NCBI RefSeq assembly: GCF_030538595.1
Contig: NZ_JAUNTS010000017.1
Coordinates: 1-64,000 of the forward strand
From: Kocuria sp.
GTDB lineage: Bacteria; Actinomycetota; Actinomycetes; Actinomycetales; Micrococcaceae
Direction: 5' to 3'
DNA: 64,000 nt
Part shown: piece by piece, positions 1-9,394 of the stretch
Numbering within the stretch: the first letter of the stretch is position 1
Layout: every line of letters begins with the position of its first letter
Position numbers and translations under genes: made by a program
Notes under the pieces: generated by a model
What the model was told of the DNA's origin: nothing
Databases searched by the model: none
What the model saw: only the letters and a program-made list of their open reading frames with translations

Positions 1-869
1 GCTTTGCCAACCTCTTTGAGGCGTTCACTCGACTCAGCGCGGGCATCAGCCCCACGCAACAACCCCACAGCAGGAGATGCCACGGTGGCCACATCCAAGG
101 CCAACGTGCCAATGCCCTTCCACGTGGAGGAGAAGGTATCCCAGTCAAAGGGATTCACCAAAGCCAGGGTGCCGGTGACGGCTCCCTTGACGGACTCCCA
201 TAGCCCGGAACCGAAATCCTTGATCCCGTCCCAGGCGTCGCGGTACCAGGGCTTGTCCCACTCCACGTTGGTGGCCCAGGGGGTTTGCCCTGCAGCGGTG
301 GCTGAGTTGAGCATGTCCTTGGACATGCCGTTGTACTCAACGCCCGCAGGGGCAGGTGCGCCGTCGTCGGGCATGGTGCGGTACTGGACCCCACCAAAGA
401 TCGCGTTGATCTTGTTTGCGCAGGTATTCACCGCTTCATCGTGAGCGGCTTTCAGTGCGTTGATTCGATCGATCAGCCCATTGCGCTCATTGATCTTGTT
501 CTCATCCTTCTCCCAGTCGTCGTCACCTGAGATGGAGGACTCAAAGTCACCCACGGCACCTTTAATGGTGCGCATCTGATCCTTGAGGTCACGCTCCGTG
601 TCTGCGTAACTCTTCAAGGCGTCGTAGACCACCTTGGCATTGTCCTTGACTGTTTCCCCATCGCGTTTGGTGGGGAGTAATGCCGCCAGGAGGGTGTCAG
701 TTTCCGGAGCCGAGTAGGAGTACTCCAAGCCACGCCAGGTGCTTTCAATGTCACCTGCTTTGTCTTCAACATCCCGTCCGGCGTCACGGATCTTCTCCGC
801 GCCGTCTTCAACCGCGTCTGCATCAGCCAGGGTGGGGAACTGGCTGAGATCGATTCCGGAAGTAGTCAT
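1..869 (-). CDS. WXG-type T7SS effector, polymorphic-toxin N-terminus (partial, cut by window edge)
   Basis: The reading frame opens at ATG 869 and runs off the left edge of the window without a stop, giving 289 visible codons. A WRG tripeptide at residues 45-47 sits in a helical, highly charged region, as in WXG/LXG secretion domains. A second helical stretch and a Trp-rich linker (about residues 205-240) follow, then a hydrophobic stretch near 255-275. Large proteins with this layout are usually T7SS-exported toxins with a variable C-terminal toxin domain. That part is outside the window, so toxin activity is inference. An AAGGGA motif lies about 10 nt before the start. It is the last visible gene of a minus-strand operon that starts at 2094, 47 nt after the stop of its neighbour. 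Confidence 0.75.
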   Translation of the reverse strand, partial: MTTSGIDLSQFPTLADADAVEDGAEKIRDAGRDVEDKAGDIESTWRGLEYSYSAPETDTLLAALLPTKRDGETVKDNAKVVYDALKSYADTERDLKDQMRTIKGAVGDFESSISGDDDWEKDENKINERNGLIDRINALKAAHDEAVNTCANKINAIFGGVQYRTMPDDGAPAPAGVEYNGMSKDMLNSATAAGQTPWATNVEWDKPWYRDAWDGIKDFGSGLWESVKGAVTGTLALVNPFDWDTFSSTWKGIGTLALDVATVASPAVGLLRGADARAESSERLKEVGK

Positions 870-916
870 CTAACTGGATCCCTTGGGTGTATTAACCGTG
901 CCGGCTGGGTTTGGGC

Positions 917-1279
917 TCAGACAGCCTGTTGGCCGGTGGGGCCGCCGTGGCGGAACTCGGTGGGCGCGTTCTCGGCTACACCCAGGGCCTTGACGCTTTC
1001 ATCCATCATGGCCAGGTTGCCCTCGGAGTAGTAGGTCAGCGCCTCGTTGGTCTTGGTCAGGGCGGTGCCTGTGAGGTTCAGGATTGCTTCAAGGGACGGC
1101 CCAAATTCCTCCGCACCGTAGTTTGTGAGGGCAGTGGCGATTTCTTCTGACTGGCAGCCTTCGGCTGCGCGTTGCAGGCCACTGGTCATGTTGTCAGCCA
1201 AATCCTGGTAGTCCGCACTGCGGGTCTCGACATCCCTAAGAACGGTGCCGGCGTTGGCCAGGTTGATGTCGTACTGCAT
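917..1279 (-). CDS. small ESX-associated helical protein (DUF6507-like)
   Basis: A 120-residue protein, predicted all-helical, acidic and without a signal peptide or membrane segment. It resembles the small partner proteins found beside actinobacterial T7SS genes and recalls the DUF6507 group, but that assignment is from memory of the pattern, not a search. It has no clear W-X-G motif. AGGAG lies 9 nt before the ATG. It sits between the ESAT-6-like gene and the large effector gene in the same operon, which suggests it is a co-secreted partner, a chaperone or a structural WXG-like subunit. Those roles are inferred from position. Confidence 0.7.
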   Translation of the reverse strand: MQYDINLANAGTVLRDVETRSADYQDLADNMTSGLQRAAEGCQSEEIATALTNYGAEEFGPSLEAILNLTGTALTKTNEALTYYSEGNLAMMDESVKALGVAENAPTEFRHGGPTGQQAV

Positions 1280-1387
1280 GACTTAAGAGCTCCTGAAGCT
1301 TGAGGCAAGGTGAGCATGGTGCGGGCGTCGTCGCCCAGGGTCACCCAAGACCATTGGCGACGACGCCGCGAAAGGTTCCAGTACGGA

Positions 1388-1696
1388 TTAGCCGATATTG
1401 GCGATGGCGGTGCGGGTCTTGCCTTGTGTGGTGGTGGCGGTCTGGTCGTTTTCTCCCAGGGTGGTCTTCACCAGGTTGATGATGTTACGAACTTCATCTG
1501 AGGCGTTCTTCCACCGCAGTTCCACGTGCTGGTACTCGTCTGAGGCCCCGTCCATCTGGAAGTCAGACAGTGCAGTGGAGACCTGACGGTCACGTTCACC
1601 GAGCAGACCCTCCAAACGGCCAATGATGCCGCCGATGTCGGACTGGACCTGCGATGAAGTGTCAGTGTCAAAAGAGATGCGGTCATTTGCAGCCAT
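1388..1696 (-). CDS. ESAT-6/WXG100-family protein
   Basis: 102 residues, the usual WXG100 size. Two long helices are separated by a turn around Trp62 (W-K-N, in the place of W-X-G). The segment with DEY before the tryptophan and VRNII after it resembles the group annotated as pore-forming ESAT-6 family proteins in related actinomycetes. Such proteins are exported as helical-hairpin dimers through an EccC-driven T7SS. AGGAG lies 7 nt before the ATG. The gene is second in the minus-strand operon, 65 nt after the WXG100 gene at 1762-2094, and the two could form a heterodimer. Confidence 0.85.
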   Translation of the reverse strand: MAANDRISFDTDTSSQVQSDIGGIIGRLEGLLGERDRQVSTALSDFQMDGASDEYQHVELRWKNASDEVRNIINLVKTTLGENDQTATTTQGKTRTAIANIG

Positions 1697-1761
1697 GGGG
1701 TGGCTCCTTGATCTTCAGTGGGGCAACAGCCCCAGGGTGATGTGGTCCGAATGTGGGTGGA

Positions 1762-2094
1762 TCAGCGGGCGGCAAATCGGGCGGCGTCAAAGTTGGCGCT
1801 ACCCTCCGCACGGGTGGCGTTGTCCGAGGTCTCCTGGTCGCCTGTTTGGGTGGCCAGATCCATCTCACTTTGCCCCACGTTCACGGCAGCCAGCGCGGAG
1901 TTGAGGTCATTGCTGATCTCATCCACGCGGCCCTTGAAGGTGTCAAAGGCGGCACGTCCCGCACCATTGAACTTACCTTCCAAGGGAGTGACGGCGTCCA
2001 CCAGTTGGCGGATCAGCGTGGTCAGCTCGTCTTGTGATCCACCGGTCTGCTGGGTCAAAGTGCCCAGAGTGGTGTTGCCCATATCAAACTTCAC
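1762..2094 (-). CDS. WXG100-family T7SS substrate
   Basis: 110 residues with a two-helix pattern. The turn carries F-N-G at residues 42-44, a recognised variant of W-X-G, followed by GRAAFDTFK as in many WXG100 proteins. The C-terminal tail is short and polar. The start is GTG 2094, with GGAG 7 nt upstream. It is the first gene of the minus-strand operon, divergent from the eccD-eccC operon, so both are probably controlled from the region 2095-2431. It is expected to be secreted, possibly paired with the ESAT-6-like protein next to it. Confidence 0.85.
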   Translation of the reverse strand: MKFDMGNTTLGTLTQQTGGSQDELTTLIRQLVDAVTPLEGKFNGAGRAAFDTFKGRVDEISNDLNSALAAVNVGQSEMDLATQTGDQETSDNATRAEGSANFDAARFAAR

Positions 2095-2431
2095 GAGTGT
2101 GCTCCTAGAAACGGTTTCCGCCTTGGTCGTGACCCGGGCCGTTGAGCGAGCACCCGGCGGAGGCTGGGGTGCCTGAGCAGGAGTTGAATATCAGCCCAGC
2201 AACTCCCGCAACGCTCATGAGGCCACACGGTAATCACTTTTCGTGTGTTTGACCATCTGGCACCATGTGGCTCAACCTACTGAGTAGTAGCTAGTCAGCG
2301 CGCGGTTGCTCGAAAACTCGGGTATGTTTGCACCGTTGCGCGTTCGGGCTGAAGACGTAACACCGTGAAACATGATGCAGTTGCATCTATGGGTTGACCG
2401 CAATTGGGAGAGGTTACTGTGGAGTATTTCT
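2095..2431. promoter_or_regulatory. divergent intergenic region between the two T7SS operons
   Basis: About 337 bp with no convincing gene. It must hold the promoters for the minus operon (from 2094) and the plus operon (from 2432). The SD for the minus operon lies at its left end. A TATGTT element near 2321 could be a -10 box for the plus operon, but no well-spaced -35 box is seen. A frame running through 2176 on the plus strand is a shadow of the WXG genes. No terminator-like hairpin stands out. Confidence 0.5.
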
Positions 2432-2755
2432 GTGCATGATTATGACCAGCAACTCCTGGAATCCATAGGAGTTCGCCGCAACCGACTGGTGGCCGCTGTG
2501 CTGTACGGGCCCAATCGTTCGCGCAGGAATTTCACGGACCTGGTCCGTACCTTTCTGATCGGTTTGATTATTGCTGCGTTGATTGCCACGGGATGCGTGG
2601 CGGCATCCTTTGTAACCACCTTGTTCGAACGTGAACGTGAGCGCCGCGATCAACAGCAGCAACCGCAACCAACTGTGACCCAGACCGTCCCAGTCCAGAC
2701 CCAGGCATTCCCGGAGGTGAATCAGGTTCCGTGGCCGAACTCTTTACACGTGTGA
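2432..2755 (+). CDS. small single-pass membrane protein of the T7SS operon
   Basis: GTG 2432 is chosen because GGAG lies 7 nt upstream. The same frame can be extended to ATG 2372, but that start has no SD. The 107-residue product has a basic cytoplasmic-type N-terminal part, one membrane helix near residues 40-60, then a charged RERERR segment and a Gln/Pro/Thr-rich tail. I do not recognise the family. Its 3' end overlaps the eccD start by 25 nt, so the two are probably translationally coupled. A role in assembling or anchoring the secretion complex is inferred from position only. Confidence 0.7.
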   Translation: MHDYDQQLLESIGVRRNRLVAAVLYGPNRSRRNFTDLVRTFLIGLIIAALIATGCVAASFVTTLFERERERRDQQQQPQPTVTQTVPVQTQAFPEVNQVPWPNSLHV

Positions 2756-4056
2756 CCTTGGCTAGCCAGAAGCGTAACGTAGAGCTTTTGCTGCCCTCCA
2801 ATACCCCCGTTGGTGCCCTGATGCCCTCGGTTCTGGACTTGCTCAAACAAGGACCGGATCCGGAGCTGCGGCGTATGGGGCTCAGCCCCTTGGGTGAGGC
2901 TGCGCTTGATGAACAGCGTTCGCTCGCGGAGTCGAATGTGGTGGATGGTTCCGTTCTTCTGCTGACCGCGCGTGAAGATTCCGTGCCCTCGCCCGTGGTC
3001 TATGACATTGCGGATCATGCTGCTCTGATGCGTACCCGCGATCCTGGTCGCTGGAGCAGGGACGGGCGCCTCTGGGTGGGAGGTTCGGCGTTGGTGGGGC
3101 TGGCCACGGCAGCATTTTGGTTGCTCACTCGCCAACTGTCAGCTGAGTTCATCTTCTGGCTCACGGTGGCTGTGGCTTCGGCCCTTTTGCTGGTTGCTGC
3201 TGCAATCCGGCGGCAGGTATTTCAGGTCACGCCCGCGCTATCAGCACTGGCTGTGACCATCACTGCGCTGGTTGCCTTGCCCGGTGGAGGCCTGGACCTC
3301 CCTGAAATCGGCTTGCTCACCGGTGTGGGTGTGGGAGCCGTGGTGAGTCAGCATCTCTCAGGGCGGGACATGAAGGCTGCCGCGACCAGCCTGATCGTGT
3401 CTGTTGCACTTGCCGGGTGCTGGGCGTTGACGTTGCTGGTTACTGAGACTCTGGTTCAAGCAGCGGCCGTGACCGGGACCATGACTGTGGCATTGCTAGG
3501 TTATCTGCCGCGTCTAGCGCTTGGATGGGCCGGGCTCAACGCATTGGATGACTCCCGTGCCGCGGGTCGAGTGATCGCCACAAGTGACGTCCAGCAGAGG
3601 TTGGAGCAAGCTCATCGTGGGATGGCCAGCGCCACCCTGTGGTGCGGCATCAGTGTGGCTGTGGCAGCGTTCTTGATCTTGTGGCAGCAACCCTTGGACC
3701 CTTGGGGCCTTCCGTTGATCATCGTGTGGTTGGTGGCCGTGGCGCTCAGAGCGCGGGCCTTCCCCCTGACATCACAGCGCACGTCATTGGTGGCTGCCGC
3801 CATGGTGGGGGCGGTGGTCATTGCACTGGACCTTGTGGGGCACTTCCCCCAGTTCTACTGGTGGTTGGGGCTGCTGCTTCTGGCGGCCTCCCTTCTGGCA
3901 GCCGCACCCCTGGTCCTCACCACGCCTGACTACTTCTGGGCCCGTTTGCGCATTGTGGCCGACCGCACCGAGACCATGGCAACTTTGGCAATGTTCCCCC
4001 TGGTGGTCGGGTTGTTCGGCGTCTATTCAACTCTCTTGACCACTTTCCAATCATGA
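2731..4056 (+). CDS. eccD: EccD-type T7SS membrane channel component
   Basis: 441 residues from GTG 2731. The N-terminal 95 residues look like the ubiquitin-like YukD fold (start FTRVTLA, then a segment with a basic and acidic alternation). The rest is strongly hydrophobic, with about 10-11 membrane helices between residues 115 and 440. This matches EccD, the multi-spanning subunit of the ESX inner-membrane complex that works with the ATPase EccC. The length is slightly below the usual 450-500. A GGAGG motif lies 13 nt upstream, a little far, so GTG 2749 cannot be excluded. The stop overlaps the next ATG by 4 nt (ATGA). Confidence 0.85.
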   Translation: MAELFTRVTLASQKRNVELLLPSNTPVGALMPSVLDLLKQGPDPELRRMGLSPLGEAALDEQRSLAESNVVDGSVLLLTAREDSVPSPVVYDIADHAALMRTRDPGRWSRDGRLWVGGSALVGLATAAFWLLTRQLSAEFIFWLTVAVASALLLVAAAIRRQVFQVTPALSALAVTITALVALPGGGLDLPEIGLLTGVGVGAVVSQHLSGRDMKAAATSLIVSVALAGCWALTLLVTETLVQAAAVTGTMTVALLGYLPRLALGWAGLNALDDSRAAGRVIATSDVQQRLEQAHRGMASATLWCGISVAVAAFLILWQQPLDPWGLPLIIVWLVAVALRARAFPLTSQRTSLVAAAMVGAVVIALDLVGHFPQFYWWLGLLLLAASLLAAAPLVLTTPDYFWARLRIVADRTETMATLAMFPLVVGLFGVYSTLLTTFQS

Positions 4057-5324
4057 ACCAGAACGCTTCAGAACAACGTCCCCACCGTGCAGATCCCACG
4101 CCTGAGACCAATCCCAGTTTTGGGGATTGGCATGCTGAGGTGGTTCACGCGCTGCTGAACCCCTCAGGGTCCTCATCCGATCAACCACAAGATCCCCATG
4201 GCACGCCTGAGCCGGATTCCGACGACGGTGTGGTCTCCTTATCGGCAAAGTCCCCCGCGGCGGCGCAGGGAGATCCTGCGGACGGTGCACCGCCCGGTAA
4301 ACAGGTGGAAAGCGATGCTGGGACTGAACTGGCCGTAGCACCTGTGGAGCCAAGAAACCGGCGTGAACGGCGCCAGGCAGAGAAGCTTCAAGTGGCAACC
4401 ACGCGGCGCGAAGAAAACCTGGTTGCCCTGCGAACACAGCTGAAATTGCCAAGTGCTCGTCGAGGACGGCGCGTCAGCCGCCGATGGGTCGGAGCGTTCT
4501 CGCGCGGGGTCACATCTGATACCTACCCCGGGGATTTGGAGCGAGCCACACGGGGGGTCCAGCAGCCCGTCACAACTGGACGGCGGATCGTCGTCGTTAG
4601 CACCCAAGGGGGCTCGGGACGCAGCACCACCGTAGCTGCACTGGCCGCCATCTACGGGGCACTGCGTCATGACCGGGTATGTGCCGTGGACCTGACATCG
4701 GCACCATCCCCGTTGGGTGACCGACTGTCCGTGGACACAAATGTGTCCCCACAACAGGTGATCGGGTCCATGGTGTTGAACCATCCCTCCACTCCTGCGG
4801 AAATGGCCCAGGTTTTCGCCCAGCCCCGACCGGGTGTCTGGGTGACTCATGCCGAGTCCCAAGAAGAACCTCTCAGCGAGTTGGAGGTTGAAGAGCTACT
4901 CACCCAAGTCTCACGTCAGTGCGGTGTGACCGTGGTGGAGTGCCCACCGGTGTTGGAAGACCCCCGAACCCAAATCGCCCTGAATCTAGCTCATGCCGTT
5001 CTGGTGGTGGGGTCGGCCACAGGACATGGGCTGCGCAATGCCTTGACCTTGCATGATTTCCTGGCCGAAGACTCTGACAGAGAACACCTGCCGCTTGCCA
5101 CCGTGATCAACGATCACATCAGCGACAACCCATGGAGCGCTCGCGATCTGCGCCGAACGTTGGAGCACAACGGACGCCTTCATCACAACATGTCCTACGA
5201 CCGTCACTTGTCCACGAGTGGGGATGTGGAGATTGACCATTTGGATGAACGTCATCGGTTGGAATGGGTGCGACTGGCCGCTACCGCACTGACCTTGGCC
5301 CGTGGATACGGGGTCACACCATGA
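4053..5324 (+). CDS. T7SS-associated MinD/ParA-like ATPase with deviant P-loop
   Basis: 423 residues. Residues 1-170 are disordered and rich in Pro, Glu and Arg. A MinD/ParA-like domain follows from about residue 178. Its P-loop at 183-192 reads S-T-Q-G-G-S-G-R-S-T, where the signature lysine is Gln and the P-loop lysine is Arg190. A later CAVDLTSAP strand and a VVECPP strand correspond to the switch regions. Long proteins of this kind accompany ESX loci (EspI-like), where they are thought to regulate secretion. Whether this one hydrolyses ATP is doubtful. ATGA overlaps join it to eccD and to eccC. Confidence 0.78.
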   Translation: MNQNASEQRPHRADPTPETNPSFGDWHAEVVHALLNPSGSSSDQPQDPHGTPEPDSDDGVVSLSAKSPAAAQGDPADGAPPGKQVESDAGTELAVAPVEPRNRRERRQAEKLQVATTRREENLVALRTQLKLPSARRGRRVSRRWVGAFSRGVTSDTYPGDLERATRGVQQPVTTGRRIVVVSTQGGSGRSTTVAALAAIYGALRHDRVCAVDLTSAPSPLGDRLSVDTNVSPQQVIGSMVLNHPSTPAEMAQVFAQPRPGVWVTHAESQEEPLSELEVEELLTQVSRQCGVTVVECPPVLEDPRTQIALNLAHAVLVVGSATGHGLRNALTLHDFLAEDSDREHLPLATVINDHISDNPWSARDLRRTLEHNGRLHHNMSYDRHLSTSGDVEIDHLDERHRLEWVRLAATALTLARGYGVTP

Positions 5325-8300
5325 GCACCACCATCATCCACAGGCCCGCCCGTACCACTACGCCGGCACGTCAAGCGGAACCGGTGGTCTTGGAAGGTGC
5401 CCCAGACATCGTGGATGGCGGCAACAAGGCGAATTTCATGGCCCTGGTGCCCCTGTTGGGTGCAGCTACGTCCATGACCGTCATGATGATCTTCCGCGGC
5501 TCCTCCTTGGCAGCAGTCGGAGCCATGATGATGGTCCTGACCGTGATTGCGTCCGTGTTCATGATCTTCTCCCAACGTGGCAAGGCGCGGCGTCAGCGAA
5601 CGCTTTCCAGGGATACCTATTTGGAGTACTTGGAAGAAAAGCGTGCGCAACTCTTGAGTTCAGAGGCAGAGATTCGTGCCCGCGCTCTGGGTGGTAATCC
5701 CTCACCCCATGCTTTGTTGAATATTGTGCTCAACCCCAGCAGGCTGTGGGAGCGACGACGCTCGCATGAAGACTTCTTGCGGGTTCGCGTGGGGGTGGGG
5801 GATGTGTCCACACGGTCGGTCACGGTGCAGTCCGACGAAAGCGGAACGCAGCGGCCGGACCGATTCCTGCAGAACGAGGTTGAACTGGTCCGGCGTCGGT
5901 ATCAGAAGTCGCCTGACATGCCGGTCACGGTGGACCTGAATGGACGCGGTGAGGTCAGTGTTGTGGGAGACCTGGGCTTCTGTGAGGACCTGGCACGAGC
6001 ACTGGTGATCCAAGCCGCAGCGTTCCATGCACCTGAAGATTTATTCGTGGCTGCGGTGGTGCCTCCCGAACGCCGCGGGCACTGGTCCTGGATCAATCAC
6101 CTCCCGCACTTGGCCGACCAGGAGATTCCGCAGAGCTATGGGCCCATGAGAAGGGTCGCGGGCTCCGTACCGGAGCTCAATGACTTATTGCAGGCAGAGT
6201 TCCGCCGCCGTGCTCTGGCCGTGGCCGAGGCGCGCCGAAGCTCAGGCACGCGGACGCAGGTGATGGAGCTGCCACGCCTGCTGATTGTGGATGCCAGCCA
6301 CGATGGCGCAGCCATGGACTTTGCCATCCCTGACCAATCCAGTTCACTTGCGGCCCTTGAAATCACCGTGATTCGGCTACTTCGCGCCACAGTCGATGAA
6401 CCAGATGTGGTCTCCATGCGGCTGTCGCAAGGTGGGGAGGACAGGGAAGACCGCGAGCTGGTGATCGAGGACTACGCGCAAGACCAGTTGGACCCGCAGC
6501 GCAGTACGTCCACGCTCGATGATGTCCCTGCAGCCACGGTGGAGGCACTGGTCCGAGCGATGGCGCCCTTGCGGTTGTCACCGGATTCGTTGGAGCACAA
6601 TGATGCTGTTGATGCCCAGAAATTCACGGAGATCATTGGGCTGAACACTTTTGATCGAGCAGACATCGAATCAGCGTGGCAACCGCGCTCGCACGTCGAT
6701 TTCCTGCGTGTTCCTCTGGGTACCGATGACAAGGGGCAACCTGTCTTGCTGGACCTGAAGGAATCTGCTCAATTCGGTATGGGACCGCACGGGCTGTGCG
6801 TGGGTGCCACCGGATCAGGCAAGTCTGAACTCCTGCGAACCATGGTTTTGTCTCTGATGGTCACTCACCCACCGGAACAGCTGAACATGGTGCTGGTGGA
6901 CTACAAAGGCGGGGCAACCTTTGCGCCCTTCGAAGGTGCGCCGCACGTCTCCGGCATCATCACCAATCTCTCCGACGACGTTTCCTTGGTGGATCGTGTG
7001 CACGCCAGTCTGGCCGGTGAGATCCAAAGACGTCAGGAAGTGTTGAAGCAAGCCGGCAACATTGCCAACATCACCGACTATCAGGCGATTCGGGATGAGC
7101 GCTCCGAGCAGGGGATGCAGATGGACCCTTTGCCACACCTGCTCGTGATCATTGACGAGTTTGGTGAGTTGCTCACAGCTCAGCCCAACTTCATTGATCT
7201 GTTTCTGTCCATTGGCCGCATTGGGCGCTCAATCGGCGTGCACCTGCTTCTGTCCAGCCAGCGCATTGAGGGAGGGAAACTCCGCGGACTGGATACCTAT
7301 CTCTCCTACCGCCTGGGATTGCGGACACTCTCCGAGGCTGAGTCTCGAACCGTCTTGGAGACCCCCGATGCCTACCATCTGCCCTCGGTCCCGGGGTACG
7401 GCTATCTCAAAGTCGACACCACGGTGTATCAGAAGTTCCGGGCCGGCTACGTCTCCGGTCCTCGGCCCAACGACGACGACGCTGCCGATGGTGATGTGGA
7501 ACCCGCGCTGCCCCAACCGGTTCGGACTCCTATGTACGGCCAACTCCACTTGCCCAGTACTGGAGCCAAGGAGGTCGAGGGACGCGACGGTGCAGAGAGC
7601 AAAGCAGCTCAACTCGCTGAGCGTCGGAAGAGTGGTCCAACTGTCATGGACTCAATGGTTGAGGTTATGCGTGAATTCCCCCGAGTCACATCAGAAATCT
7701 GGTTGCCGCCGCTGCCTGATCATCTTCCACTGGACTCGGTGATCGGCGATCTCACGCACACCAACCAAGGCTTGGCTGTTGCTCGTGGTGGGGACCTGCT
7801 GGTGCCCCTTGGGCTGTTGGATGATCCGTCCAAACAATGGCAAGGCACCTGGTATTTGGACCTCAAACGTGCTGGCGGCAACGTGGCCTTGATCGGCGCA
7901 CCCCAAACCGGCAAGTCCACGGCGTTGCGAACCATTGCCACCTCTCTGGCCTTGACGCACAGCCCGCGCGATGTGGCCATCTACGGTATTGATCTATTGG
8001 GTAGTGGGTTGCGTCCTTTGGAGGCGTTGCCGCACGTGGGTGGCATTGGCGTGCGTGCCTCCCGCGAGATCATCCGCCGCACGGTGGAGGAAATCCTGGA
8101 CATGGTCAGGGATCGGGAATCCATCTTTGAGAAGTACGCGGTGGACTCCCTCAGTACCATGCGGCAGTGGTTTGCTGAGGGCAAGATGCCCGAGTTGAAC
8201 ACCTGCGACGTCGTCTTGCTCTTGGATGGCTACGGTCAGATCACCGACGAATTCGGTGAAATCGAGTCCATGGTGCAAGAAATTGTGGCACGGGGTGGTA

Positions 8301-9394
8301 GTTACGGCGTGCATGTGATCACCACTGGCACACGATGGAATGACATTCGTATTGCCCAGCAGTCTTTCTTTGGTCATCGTTTGGAATTCCGACTGGGCGA
8401 ACCTGCAGAATCCGCTTTCGGCAAGAAGCTCGCTGACACGGTCCCCACCGAACGTCCAGGACGTGCGCTCATGAACGACAAGCTGATGGGTCACTTTGCC
8501 TTGCCCCGGATGGATTCACAAGCCACCACAGAGTATTTGGGGGACCAACTGTGGGCCATCGGTCAACAGCTGGAAGAGCAACACCAGGGAGAAACTGCGC
8601 CTCGAATTCGAGTTCTGCCCACCGAACTTCCCGTCAGCGATCTTGAGAGAAGTGGCCGATCCGGGATGATTTCTTTTGGGCAAGTGGAACGCAACCTTGC
8701 CACCAGAACACTCGAACTCTTTGGACGGGACCGGCATCTGCTGGTGTTGGGCGACACTGGTTCCGGCAAAACAAACATCATCCGTATGATGGCGCAGCAA
8801 TTGTGTGACGGACAGACGGGCGATGACGTGACTATCGCCTTGGTGGATCCACGGCAAGAACTTGCGGACGCGGTTCCGCCGGAGATGCTGGGTGGACGTG
8901 CCACCAGTTCGCAGATGGCTGCCGGGTTGGCCAATGGCATAGCCGAAGAGTTGCAGAAGCGCATGCCCAATGATCCCGCCAGTAAGGGACCTGCTGAGGT
9001 TCCGCGTCCACGGATCGTGATGATGATCGACGACTATGACGTCCTGACTGCCGGCGGTAGCTCTCCTCTGACGCCTTTGCTCCCATACGTGACCATGGGT
9101 TCAGAGATTGGTTTCCACGTGGTGATGACGCGCCGTGTGGCCGGGGCAGCACGGGCCATGTATGAGCCTTTGACCGGTGCTATCCGGGAAGCAGGCGCTG
9201 CAACGTTCATCATGGATGGGGAACGTTCGGAAGGTGGCCTGGTCAACAACGTTCGTGCCCGGCACTTCCCGCCCGGCCGTGGTCTGTATGTGCGTGGCGG
9301 CCGGTCAGCGGAGACGATTCAGTCAGCTTTGGCGGAGGCAACCAGTCCTGACGGATATGCCCCGGATGCGAGCACTGAGGAGAGGGACACGTGA
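5321..9394 (+). CDS. eccC: EccC-type FtsK/SpoIIIE motor ATPase of T7SS
   Basis: The start is ATG 5321, which overlaps the previous stop (ATGA). The frame is open 57 nt further upstream but has no better start. 1357 residues. Two membrane helices lie at about 39-57 and 63-84, followed by three ATPase domains. Walker A motifs: GATGSGKS (495-502), GAPQTGKS (859-866) and GDTGSGKT (1144-1151). Walker B: IIDEFGE in the first domain, LLDGYGQ in the second (no acidic residue after the Asp) and MIDDYDV in the third. This is the single-chain EccCa-EccCb architecture, with no FHA domain. It drives export of WXG100-type substrates, probably those encoded at 917-2094. Confidence 0.93.
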   Translation: MSTTIIHRPARTTTPARQAEPVVLEGAPDIVDGGNKANFMALVPLLGAATSMTVMMIFRGSSLAAVGAMMMVLTVIASVFMIFSQRGKARRQRTLSRDTYLEYLEEKRAQLLSSEAEIRARALGGNPSPHALLNIVLNPSRLWERRRSHEDFLRVRVGVGDVSTRSVTVQSDESGTQRPDRFLQNEVELVRRRYQKSPDMPVTVDLNGRGEVSVVGDLGFCEDLARALVIQAAAFHAPEDLFVAAVVPPERRGHWSWINHLPHLADQEIPQSYGPMRRVAGSVPELNDLLQAEFRRRALAVAEARRSSGTRTQVMELPRLLIVDASHDGAAMDFAIPDQSSSLAALEITVIRLLRATVDEPDVVSMRLSQGGEDREDRELVIEDYAQDQLDPQRSTSTLDDVPAATVEALVRAMAPLRLSPDSLEHNDAVDAQKFTEIIGLNTFDRADIESAWQPRSHVDFLRVPLGTDDKGQPVLLDLKESAQFGMGPHGLCVGATGSGKSELLRTMVLSLMVTHPPEQLNMVLVDYKGGATFAPFEGAPHVSGIITNLSDDVSLVDRVHASLAGEIQRRQEVLKQAGNIANITDYQAIRDERSEQGMQMDPLPHLLVIIDEFGELLTAQPNFIDLFLSIGRIGRSIGVHLLLSSQRIEGGKLRGLDTYLSYRLGLRTLSEAESRTVLETPDAYHLPSVPGYGYLKVDTTVYQKFRAGYVSGPRPNDDDAADGDVEPALPQPVRTPMYGQLHLPSTGAKEVEGRDGAESKAAQLAERRKSGPTVMDSMVEVMREFPRVTSEIWLPPLPDHLPLDSVIGDLTHTNQGLAVARGGDLLVPLGLLDDPSKQWQGTWYLDLKRAGGNVALIGAPQTGKSTALRTIATSLALTHSPRDVAIYGIDLLGSGLRPLEALPHVGGIGVRASREIIRRTVEEILDMVRDRESIFEKYAVDSLSTMRQWFAEGKMPELNTCDVVLLLDGYGQITDEFGEIESMVQEIVARGGSYGVHVITTGTRWNDIRIAQQSFFGHRLEFRLGEPAESAFGKKLADTVPTERPGRALMNDKLMGHFALPRMDSQATTEYLGDQLWAIGQQLEEQHQGETAPRIRVLPTELPVSDLERSGRSGMISFGQVERNLATRTLELFGRDRHLLVLGDTGSGKTNIIRMMAQQLCDGQTGDDVTIALVDPRQELADAVPPEMLGGRATSSQMAAGLANGIAEELQKRMPNDPASKGPAEVPRPRIVMMIDDYDVLTAGGSSPLTPLLPYVTMGSEIGFHVVMTRRVAGAARAMYEPLTGAIREAGAATFIMDGERSEGGLVNNVRARHFPPGRGLYVRGGRSAETIQSALAEATSPDGYAPDASTEERDT

